Shown: piece after piece, positions 1 to 5,407 of the stretch | Layout of the letters: each line of letters opens with the position of its first letter | How positions within the stretch are numbered: the stretch's first letter is position 1 | Source of the DNA: Fimbriiglobus sp043785105 | Lineage (GTDB): Bacteria; Planctomycetota; Planctomycetia; Gemmatales; Gemmataceae | NCBI GenBank assembly: GCA_043785105.1 | Contig: JAYVXO010000053.1 | Span: 1-7,450, forward strand | Direction: 5' to 3' | DNA: 7,450 bases | Position numbers and translations under genes: made by a program | The notes under the pieces: generated by a model | Seen by the model: only the letters and a program-made list of their open reading frames with translations | Database searches by the model: none | Told to the model about the DNA's origin: nothing

Positions 1-1
1 C

Positions 2-100
2 ATGCTAACAAAGCTGGTACGGCGTGGAGTCGTTTCGGCAGACCCCTCGCTGGCGCGTCGGGCTAACCAGGACGCAATAAGGAAACGAAAAATGCTCTAA
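2..100 (+). CDS. Possible 3' tail of a rightward gene cut by the window edge
   Basis: Two plus-strand frames are open from the left edge. The frame read from base 2 runs 32 codons to a TAA at 98-100; the frame read from base 1 stops sooner, at 64-66. The longer one encodes a basic tail ending RKRKML and stops 22 bases before a strong hairpin at 123-164, the usual layout of a gene end followed by its terminator. The peptide has no recognisable domain, and a frame this short can be open by chance. The real gene, if any, lies mostly outside the window. Confidence 0.2.
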   Translation: MLTKLVRRGVVSADPSLARRANQDAIRKRKML

Positions 101-122
101 CCGATCGACGTGACGAAGCAAC

Positions 123-164
123 AAACGCATCAGCCCGGCACCCAGTGCCGGGCTGATTGCGTTT
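123..164. terminator. Strong hairpin, probable bidirectional terminator
   Basis: An 18-base left arm (123-140) pairs with the right arm at 146-164, with one bulged T and a five-base loop (cccag). The core is GC-rich (cagcccggca / tgccgggctg) and the stem ends in AAA/TTT, so short T-rich ends exist on both strands. It lies between the possible rightward gene tail ending at base 100 and the leftward toxin-like gene ending at 334, so it could stop transcription from both sides. The U-tracts are short. Bases 165-333 hold nothing else recognisable apart from a 16-base match to the palindrome at 5173-5188. Confidence 0.6.
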
Positions 165-333
165 CAAACGACCTCTGGCAATTGTTCGGGCAGGATGTGT
201 AGGTCGCGGTCGAGGCTTTGCGAGGGCACCGACATTCGACTATGAAGAGATTTGATTCAGCCGTTCGTCTGGACACTATCCCATGTCGGGCCTCGTCGCC
301 AAGCCTCCTCGGCCACGACCTACAAGACGTGCC

Positions 334-636
334 TCAACCACACAATTCGCCAGCCGAAACGCCTCCCGAGGCGAGGATCGTGTCTTGTGTCGTCAAGTCG
401 ATCACCGTGACGGTTTTGGTCTGTGGGTTCACGGTGTAAAAAATCCGAACGTCGGTGCTTGTGCGGAAGAGGTACATGGGTTGCCCCTGCACGTTCAGCG
501 TGACAGACCGCGATCGAACAAACGGGTCTTCTTCCCAGTTCCGTAGATAAACAAGCCAAGTGTTGGCCCGTTCCCGATCATCCCGACTGAGCGTGTTCAG
601 AAGGGTCTTGACTCTCTCCGACAACTGGACTTGCAT
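334..636 (-). CDS. RelE/ParE-like small protein, apparently without an antitoxin
   Basis: This encodes 100 residues. The start is supported by a GGAG site (644-647) seven bases before the ATG. The second half carries the strand pattern of the RelE/ParE toxin fold: MYLFRTSTDVRIFYTVN (residues 54-70), with Arg58 and Arg64 where toxins of this fold usually have basic residues, then a final beta pair VTVIDLTTQDTI (76-87). The first 35 residues look like the fold's helical hairpin. RelE-type toxins cleave mRNA at the ribosome and ParE-type ones poison gyrase; which applies here, or whether the protein is active, cannot be told. No antitoxin-like frame lies next to it on either side, which is unusual for a type II module. 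It follows the oxidoreductase terminator, so it is probably transcribed alone. Family assignment is moderate and rests on the pattern alone. Confidence 0.7.
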   Translation of the reverse strand: MQVQLSERVKTLLNTLSRDDRERANTWLVYLRNWEEDPFVRSRSVTLNVQGQPMYLFRTSTDVRIFYTVNPQTKTVTVIDLTTQDTILASGGVSAGELCG

Positions 637-698
637 CGGTTAACTCCGTGCGTTTTGAGGAGACATTTCTGTCTGTATCTTTGCAGGCTCATTAACCC

Positions 699-727
699 AT
701 TCTCGCAACTCAGCTCACCTGTATCAA
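699..727 (-). promoter_or_regulatory. Candidate promoter for the toxin-like gene
   Basis: Reading leftward, TTGATA (727-722) is followed after exactly 17 bases by GAGAAT (704-699). The match to the sigma-70 consensus is 5/6 and 4/6. It would give a leader of about 55 bases before the start at 636, and it sits just past the terminator hairpin of the upstream gene. The -10 box is weak, and planctomycete promoters are poorly predicted by consensus. Confidence 0.25.
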
Positions 728-730
728 CTG

Positions 731-777
731 AAAAGCGGGCGGCGACGCTTCCCACCTTAGGAAGCGTCGCCGCCCGC
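731..777 (-). terminator. Intrinsic terminator of the oxidoreductase gene
   Basis: A perfect 18-bp, very GC-rich stem (735-752 with 760-777) encloses a seven-base loop. On the minus strand it is followed directly by TTTT (734-731). It begins 18 bases past the TAG of the Gfo/Idh/MocA gene. This is a textbook Rho-independent terminator and separates that gene from the toxin-like gene downstream. Confidence 0.88.
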
Positions 778-795
778 ATCGTACTATTCCGCCAC

Positions 796-2445
796 CTACG
801 CCGTCTTCCCCGCGAACAGCTTCTCGGGCACGGCAGACGAGTCGCTCTTGAACCACATCGGGTCGAAGTCGATGCGGGTGCGGTGCTTCATGGCGAGGTT
901 GGCGCTCAGGGCGAGGATGGCGTCGGCCATGGCCACTTCGCCGTGGCAGCGGGGGAGTTCTTGGATGTACTTGCCGTCGCTGCTCGCGGTGTAGCCGACG
1001 TCTTTTTTCCACTTGCGGATGCAGTACGCGAAGTGTTCCATCTCCTCGCGGTAGCCGCGACTGACCGGGGCGCCGGGGGCGCCGTCGGCTTTGACGGCGG
1101 ACGTGCTAGGGCCGCCCCACGTGCTGCTGGCTTCCATCGCGGGCTTGCCGCCGGGTGCGGTGGTCACGGTCACGCCGGTCTTCTTCGGGTCGGCTTCGGC
1201 CTTCACGCCCGGTTGGCCTTCCTTGTACAAGTAGACTTCTTGTTCCGCTTCCACGACCATCGTGCCCCGGCTACCCATTAAGCATTCGCCGTACTTCTCG
1301 AAGCCGTTGGTGTTGATGGAGGAGTACGTCACGACCACCACGTCGTCCTTGTCGGTGCCCCGGTTCGGGTGCATCGGGTGGTTCTTGCCGGGGAACTCGT
1401 AGGTGACGAAGACGTGGTCGTCCGCGTCCCGCTCGTTCTTGCCGGGGCCGTAGAACGACTTCACGCCCGAACCCATCACGGAGAGCGGTTTCACCTTGCC
1501 GAGGAAGATGCTGCACGCATCGAGTTGGTGGCTGCCCAACTCCGCCATCAGCCCGCCGCCGGTGCGCTCAAAAATCCGCCAGCGGATCAACTCGCCGATG
1601 TCCTTGTAGCCGTACTTCGCCACGAGTCCGGTCTTGGCGAGGGCGTCGTAATCTTCCTTCACGATCGCCGGGTACCAGCCGTCGCGCAGGGTCGGTTGAA
1701 TGACATCCGGTTCCTTGACCCAGTTCGACTCGGGGATGGCAGGCCAGGAGTTGTTGCGGTGCCACAACGCGCGAATGTGGCGAATGTCGCCGATCACGCC
1801 GGAGTTCACGACTTCCAGGGAGTGCGCGTACAACATGCTGTAATGGCGTTGGTGGCCGATCGACAGGATCACTTTGTTCTTCTTCGCCGCCGCAATCATC
1901 TCTTTGCATTCCGTGACCGACCACGCCATCAGCTTTTCGCACAGCACGTGCTTGCCGCGGTTCATGCACTCGATCGCAACCGGGGCGTGCAAGTGCAACG
2001 GCAGCGCGATCACCACGGCTTCGATGTCCTTCTCCTGGTCCAGCATCTCCTTATAGTCTTGATAGAAGTGCTTGTCGCGGACATTTTCCGCATAGTTCGC
2101 GCCGTAAATCTTCTTGAACCCCTTACGAAGCGCAACCTTCGGGTCGCCTTCGATGATGCGGTTCTTGTTGAACGGGCGGATGTCACACGCGGCGACGAAC
2201 TCGATGAACTGCGGGTTGTGTTCGCCCAACAGCACGCCGCCTTCGTCCCCGCACCCGATGAGCGCCGCCTTCACCGGCTTCCCGTCCAGGCTGCTGTACC
2301 CGAAGTACACTGCCGCCGACAACGGCACCGCCGCCGCCGCACCCGCCGCCGCCCCGAGGAACGTCCGCCGGTTGATTTGGCCGCTGACGGCTTCGTAGTT
2401 TTTCTTGCCGTACTCTTTTTGTTCAGCCGTGAGGTCGAGAGCCAT
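796..2445 (-). CDS. Tat-exported Gfo/Idh/MocA-family oxidoreductase
   Basis: This encodes 549 residues with a GGAG site (2454-2457) eight bases before the ATG. Residues 25-45 are a twin-arginine leader (NRRTFLG, then an Ala-rich stretch), so the folded, cofactor-loaded enzyme should be exported. The NAD(P)-binding Rossmann motif is ALIGCGDEGG (61-70). The catalytic lysine region reads CEKLMAW (169-175); the common EKP of the family is EKL here. The C-terminal motif GGGLMAELGSHQLDA (297-311) supplies the conserved His306 and Asp309. These enzymes oxidise or reduce sugars, inositols and related polyols. The substrate cannot be read from sequence; planctomycetes carry many exported paralogues, thought to act in glycan breakdown. 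A Gly/Pro/Ala-rich stretch near residues 410-460 looks like a loop insertion, which makes the protein longer than the usual 330-450 residues. It starts 72 bases after the doxX-like gene and has its own terminator. Confidence 0.92.
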   Translation of the reverse strand: MALDLTAEQKEYGKKNYEAVSGQINRRTFLGAAAGAAAAVPLSAAVYFGYSSLDGKPVKAALIGCGDEGGVLLGEHNPQFIEFVAACDIRPFNKNRIIEGDPKVALRKGFKKIYGANYAENVRDKHFYQDYKEMLDQEKDIEAVVIALPLHLHAPVAIECMNRGKHVLCEKLMAWSVTECKEMIAAAKKNKVILSIGHQRHYSMLYAHSLEVVNSGVIGDIRHIRALWHRNNSWPAIPESNWVKEPDVIQPTLRDGWYPAIVKEDYDALAKTGLVAKYGYKDIGELIRWRIFERTGGGLMAELGSHQLDACSIFLGKVKPLSVMGSGVKSFYGPGKNERDADDHVFVTYEFPGKNHPMHPNRGTDKDDVVVVTYSSINTNGFEKYGECLMGSRGTMVVEAEQEVYLYKEGQPGVKAEADPKKTGVTVTTAPGGKPAMEASSTWGGPSTSAVKADGAPGAPVSRGYREEMEHFAYCIRKWKKDVGYTASSDGKYIQELPRCHGEVAMADAILALSANLAMKHRTRIDFDPMWFKSDSSAVPEKLFAGKTA

Positions 2446-2463
2446 GAGAGGAACTCCAGGATT

Positions 2464-2512
2464 GGGTAATCGGGTATCGGGTAATCGGGTAGTCGGGTTT
2501 CGGGTAATCGGG
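2464..2512 (+). repeat. Seven-copy GGGTAATC-type array, potential G-quadruplex
   Basis: Seven GGG runs start at 2464, 2472, 2479, 2487, 2495, 2502 and 2510, separated by loops of four or five bases (TAATC, TATC, TAATC, TAGTC, TTTC, TAATC). This satisfies the standard intramolecular G-quadruplex pattern several times over. The G-rich strand is plus, the template strand for the oxidoreductase, so the mRNA leader would be C-rich. The array fills the gap between the doxX-like stop and the oxidoreductase ribosome site. A regulatory effect is possible but not shown; it may simply be a dispersed low-complexity repeat. Confidence 0.9.
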
Positions 2513-2517
2513 TCTAT

Positions 2518-3927
2518 TCACTTGTTACGGGGAAAGCCCACGGACGATCGTCCGTGGGCTTTTGTCCCTTGGGCCGTTGACCTGACATCATTCTCCGCGC
2601 CAAACACAATCCGATTCAAGATGTAATAAAGGATCGCATCCACCCCCAGCCACCGGCCCGTTGGCATGGACGCGATCACCAGTAGTGCCAGTGCTTCGAT
2701 GGCGTTCTTGTTGACGAACACGGGGTTGCCTTCGGTGCCGGGCGGGTTTGGCAGCCACGGGAATGGCGGGTACGTTAGGTAGGTCATCATCAGGAAGCCA
2801 GCCCCGACCACTGCGGCCAACCGGGTGCCAAGGCCGATGATGAGGCACACGCCAAGGCCCGTCAGGATCCACATCGTTTGCTGGTCGAGGGCTTCGATCG
2901 GCTTCGGTTTTACAACATCGTCTTTGGGAACGTCCACACCGGCGAGCTTGGCCACGTCGGCTTTCGCATCGGCAATCATCGCCTCGGCATCCTTCACTAA
3001 CTCGGTGCGAACAGCGAGCATGTCGGCTTTGGTGAGGGCGATTTTGTCGAACAGGGTCTTGCGGCCCAGATCGACTTCGCGGCGGGATTTCAGTTCGTTC
3101 AAGTCTTTCTTGCGGTTCTCGTAGTCGGTCAACCGCGTCGGGACCGTCTGGGCCACGTCCCCGGAGACGTACTTTTTCTTCACGTCTTTGGCGTCCAGCC
3201 CCAACGCCCAGCGACCGTAGGCGACCTTCGTTGCCTTCGCTTTCTCATCGACATCTTCTTGCGTCACCGGCTTCTTGGCCGATGCTGCTTCGGTGCTGAC
3301 TTTGAGGGTGTTCAGCACTTCGAGTTGTTTGGCCGCTTCCGGGGGTAAGTTGGCGATGGCCTGTTTCTTGATGAGTTCACCGACGCCCGACTTCACCGGG
3401 TATTCGCCGAGAAACCGCCCGCCCGCACCACTGAGGGGCAGCTTCACAACGGCTTTGGCGAAGAACTCTGCCGCATCTTTCATGTCCTTCGGAGCGGCCC
3501 CGGCGTAGATTCGCCCGAGGTTGGAGGTTTCGAGATTCTGCGTGAATTCTTTGGTCAGTTCCGCTTCTGCACTGCTGCCGAGAAAGTCGCCCACGGTCGC
3601 CAATTTCGTGGCCGGTTGAACCAGGGCCATCATCTTGGCTTCGGGGTCGTCGAGGTACTTCTCACGAAGCAAATCAGCGATCGGCCCTTCGGACTCGCGG
3701 AAGTACGGCTCGGACGAAAACGGGCGGCTGGTTTCCGTGACCCCGACCATGTGCGAATGGATTTTGTGCATCCCTTCAAACGCGAAGTGCCAGCCGATAG
3801 CCAGCCGCAACGTAAGGATGAAGAACACCCGCACTTGCCACTTTTGCTGGATGGTCGCCACGATGAGTGCCAACACGCACCCACCCAGACCGGCGTAAAT
3901 CACATTGGGCGGAATCGGAAGGTCCAT
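2518..3927 (-). CDS. DoxX-like membrane protein with a large internal insert
   Basis: This encodes 469 residues. I chose the ATG at 3927 because it begins MDLPIPP just before the first membrane helix; the frame also has an ATG at 4029, but that adds a repeat-derived, His/Thr-rich tail. No ribosome site is obvious. Predicted membrane helices are at about 10-27, 34-51, 351-367, 369-388 and 407-422, plus a hydrophobic stretch at 429-443. The second helix (LRLAIGWHFAFEGMHKI) and the block from residue 364 (GLGTRLAAVVGAGFLMMTYL) match the first and later parts of DoxX, a family normally of about 130-180 residues, loosely tied to thiosulfate or quinone redox. Residues 60-345 are a hydrophilic, Lys/Asp/Glu-rich, largely helical insert. 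Basic QQKWQVR (27-33) and Arg residues at 369 and 425 suggest by the positive-inside rule that the insert is periplasmic. Function is unknown. The last codons lie within a perfect palindrome, so the true end of the conserved protein may be near residue 445. Confidence 0.82.
   Translation of the reverse strand: MDLPIPPNVIYAGLGGCVLALIVATIQQKWQVRVFFILTLRLAIGWHFAFEGMHKIHSHMVGVTETSRPFSSEPYFRESEGPIADLLREKYLDDPEAKMMALVQPATKLATVGDFLGSSAEAELTKEFTQNLETSNLGRIYAGAAPKDMKDAAEFFAKAVVKLPLSGAGGRFLGEYPVKSGVGELIKKQAIANLPPEAAKQLEVLNTLKVSTEAASAKKPVTQEDVDEKAKATKVAYGRWALGLDAKDVKKKYVSGDVAQTVPTRLTDYENRKKDLNELKSRREVDLGRKTLFDKIALTKADMLAVRTELVKDAEAMIADAKADVAKLAGVDVPKDDVVKPKPIEALDQQTMWILTGLGVCLIIGLGTRLAAVVGAGFLMMTYLTYPPFPWLPNPPGTEGNPVFVNKNAIEALALLVIASMPTGRWLGVDAILYYILNRIVFGAENDVRSTAQGTKAHGRSSVGFPRNK
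2533..2562. repeat. Perfect 30-bp palindrome inside the end of the doxX-like gene
   Basis: The sequence is its own reverse complement around CGATCG (centre between 2547 and 2548). Each half-arm runs AAAGCCCACGGACGA, giving a 13-bp stem around GATC. TTTT follows on the plus strand; on the minus strand the stem ends in TTT before CCCC. It encodes the KAHGRSSVGF part of the protein tail. It could act as an attenuator or terminator for the doxX-like transcript, or be an inserted repeat captured by the reading frame. Confidence 0.85.
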
Positions 3928-3975
3928 ATCTGGTTTTTGGGTTCGAGAGGTTATCGGGGGTGTTTCACGTGCCAG

Positions 3976-4068
3976 AGTGTGAGTGTGGAGCGTATGGGAG
4001 TGAAGACAGACTCGTCTAACACTCTTCACTCTCCACTCTCCACTCTTCCACGCTCACATTCTCACACT
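3976..4068. repeat. Heptamer array within an imperfect inverted repeat
   Basis: Four tandem heptamers lie at 4021-4048 (actcttc, actctcc, actctcc, actcttc). A perfect 9-bp stem pairs 3998-4006 (gagtgaaga) with 4023-4031, around a 16-base loop that holds a small agac/gtct hairpin. Outer arms 3976-3993 (agtgtgagtgtggagcgt) and 4050-4068 also pair with a few gaps. The element fills most of the 134-base gap between apbE and the doxX-like gene and includes the apbE stop codon. It may reduce readthrough between the two genes; there is no U-tract. Confidence 0.75.
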
Positions 4069-5045
4069 TCAACGCCGTCTGGCAAAATCAACATGCCGAG
4101 TTCCGGGCGGGGTTGGCAGTACGCCTTCGCGGCGGTTTCGCCCAACACGAAGAACGCCGTCGAAAGTGCGTCTGCCGTCGCGGCATTCGGGGCGATCACG
4201 CTGGCACTTTGCGTTCCGTTCGCCGGCCACCCGGTTCGCGGATCGAGCAAGTGGCCGTACTTCCGATTGTTGTACTCAAAGAACTGAAACGTGGCAGCGG
4301 ACGTTCCCAATGCTTCGTTGTTCAACCACACCGTGCCAAGGGTTTTCGTGCGGTCCGTCGGGTGCTGAACCGCGATCGGCCAGCCACGCGGTTGCCTCGG
4401 CGGCGTGCCAATCGCCCGCACACTACTGCCGCCACCGTGCAACAACGCGGACCGGATTCCCCACTTTGTTTGCAGCATCTCCGCCGCCCGATCCAGTGCG
4501 TAGCCCTTGCCGATCCCACCGAGGTTGATCTCCAGCCCCGCCCGCCGATACTTCACGGACCGCATTTCCGCGTTCAAGATCACATGCCGCATCCCGGAAT
4601 TGTCGCGTGCCACACCGAGTTCCGCAGGCGGGGGGATGCGGCCTTCCCGTTTATAAAACCCCCACGCGCGAATCAACGACCCCGTGGCAACGTCAAACGC
4701 CCCCTGTGTGTCGGCGGTCAACGTTGCAGCAAGGTTCAGTAAGTCGAACAGCTTCGCTTCCACGACAACCGGCCCCGTCGCAGCCATCCTGTTCAATTGC
4801 GAGACTTCACTAGAATCCCGATACACCGTGAGTTGGTCTTCAAGTTCATCAATCAGTTCGAGTGCGTCTCCCGCCGCGTGCATCGCGTGCGGGGTGCCGA
4901 ACGGCAACGCAATTTCAAACGTCGTCGCCATCGCCCGCCGCGTAACCCGTATCAACGAAAGATCACCCGGCACCGCCGCCACCGGCAAGTCCGGCAACAG
5001 CATCCCCGCCAGTGGCTCGGACCGAAAGAAGTGACGACGATCCAT
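4062..5045 (-). CDS. apbE: FAD:protein FMN transferase (ApbE family)
   Basis: This encodes 327 residues, the normal family length. ApbE enzymes split FAD and attach FMN to a Ser/Thr of a target protein through a phosphoester bond, in a Mg-dependent reaction outside the cytoplasm. The family motifs are all present: INLGGIGKGYALD (173-185), the glycine loop LLHGGGSS (201-208), YGHLLDPRTGWP (263-274) with the conserved His, and TADALSTAFFVLG (290-302) with the metal-binding Asp292. The N-terminus (MDRRHFFR, then LAGMLLPDLPVAAVPG) looks like a degenerate twin-arginine leader; there is no lipobox Cys. No ribosome site is visible before the ATG, so the start rests on this leader and on the 26-base spacing from a candidate promoter. 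The target is not apparent: no [DS]G[AS]T flavinylation motif appears in the neighbouring proteins. The adjacent DoxX-like protein could be a redox partner, but that is inference. Confidence 0.93.
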   Translation of the reverse strand: MDRRHFFRSEPLAGMLLPDLPVAAVPGDLSLIRVTRRAMATTFEIALPFGTPHAMHAAGDALELIDELEDQLTVYRDSSEVSQLNRMAATGPVVVEAKLFDLLNLAATLTADTQGAFDVATGSLIRAWGFYKREGRIPPPAELGVARDNSGMRHVILNAEMRSVKYRRAGLEINLGGIGKGYALDRAAEMLQTKWGIRSALLHGGGSSVRAIGTPPRQPRGWPIAVQHPTDRTKTLGTVWLNNEALGTSAATFQFFEYNNRKYGHLLDPRTGWPANGTQSASVIAPNAATADALSTAFFVLGETAAKAYCQPRPELGMLILPDGVEV

Positions 5046-5077
5046 GTTGGTGATGTGTATGAGCGTGGGGCAGACTA

Positions 5078-5106
5078 ATTAATGCTAGGCGGATACCGGT
5101 GGCCAA
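5078..5106 (-). promoter_or_regulatory. Candidate apbE promoter
   Basis: On the minus strand TTGGCC (5106-5101) is followed after exactly 17 bases by ATTAAT (5083-5078), each matching 4/6 of the sigma-70 consensus. Transcription would start near 5071, about 26 bases before the apbE ATG. The site lies in the only AT-rich stretch between apbE and the upstream palindrome, and would make apbE independent of the DUF4912 gene. Confidence 0.38.
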
Positions 5107-5135
5107 TTTGTTTACGATTCTGGCATGTTTGTGGC

Positions 5136-5356
5136 TTCAGGCTGAAAGCCTGGGAGCACTCAGCCCAGGGCAAGGAGGCTTGGCGACGCCGCCCTGGGTC
5201 CACACAGAAAACAGACTCAGCCTGAAAGGCTGACAGCTATCGTTACCGGCTCTCGGCTCGCAGCCTTTCAGGCTGCTTAAAGGTCGGGGTCGTGAACCCA
5301 GGGCGTCGCCGAAGCGGCTTGCCCTGGGCTGAGTTCTCCCAGGCCCTCGGCCTGAA
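5136..5356. repeat. Nested REP-like palindromic element with mirrored arms
   Basis: The element has two mirrored halves. The left arm (5136-5199) reappears, inverted and diverged, at 5296-5356. Each arm contains a hairpin with the same 8-bp stem, cccagggc / gccctggg (5164-5171 with 5191-5198; 5297-5304 with 5321-5328), and a smaller hairpin (aggct-gaa-agcct at 5139-5151; ggcc-ctc-ggcc at 5342-5352). Between the arms lies a perfect 15-bp inverted repeat, cagcctgaaaggctg at 5218-5232 and its complement at 5261-5275; each copy also folds on itself. The layout resembles REP/BIME-type elements mobilised by RAYT transposases, but no transposase is present. It fills most of the 362-base gap between the DUF4912 gene and apbE and could end or stabilise the DUF4912 transcript. 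Confidence 0.88.
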
Positions 5357-5363
5357 AACCAAG

Positions 5364-5381
5364 CTGTTTGTGTCCAAACAG
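5364..5381. repeat. Small hairpin after the DUF4912 gene
   Basis: A perfect 7-bp stem (ctgtttg / caaacag) encloses a four-base loop, 27 bases past the DUF4912 stop. There is no U-tract on the minus strand, so it is a poor terminator by itself; it may act together with the large palindrome next to it. Confidence 0.4.
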
Positions 5382-5407
5382 TCCACCATCAAATGTGACG
5401 ACCGACC

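Noticed and set aside
1369..2469. Long plus-strand frame of 366 codons opposite the oxidoreductase
   Set aside because: It is a high-GC shadow, rich in Arg/His/Val without domain motifs, whereas the minus strand has clear Tat, Rossmann and catalytic motifs. It also runs through the G-rich array.
3928..4029. Upstream ATG extending the doxX-like protein by 34 residues
   Set aside because: The extension is encoded by the heptamer repeat region and is His/Thr-rich; the internal ATG at 3927 directly precedes a membrane helix.
5136..5356. Riboswitch or structured leader of apbE
   Set aside because: The candidate apbE promoter lies downstream of the element, so it would not be in the apbE transcript; its mirrored layout fits a repeat better.
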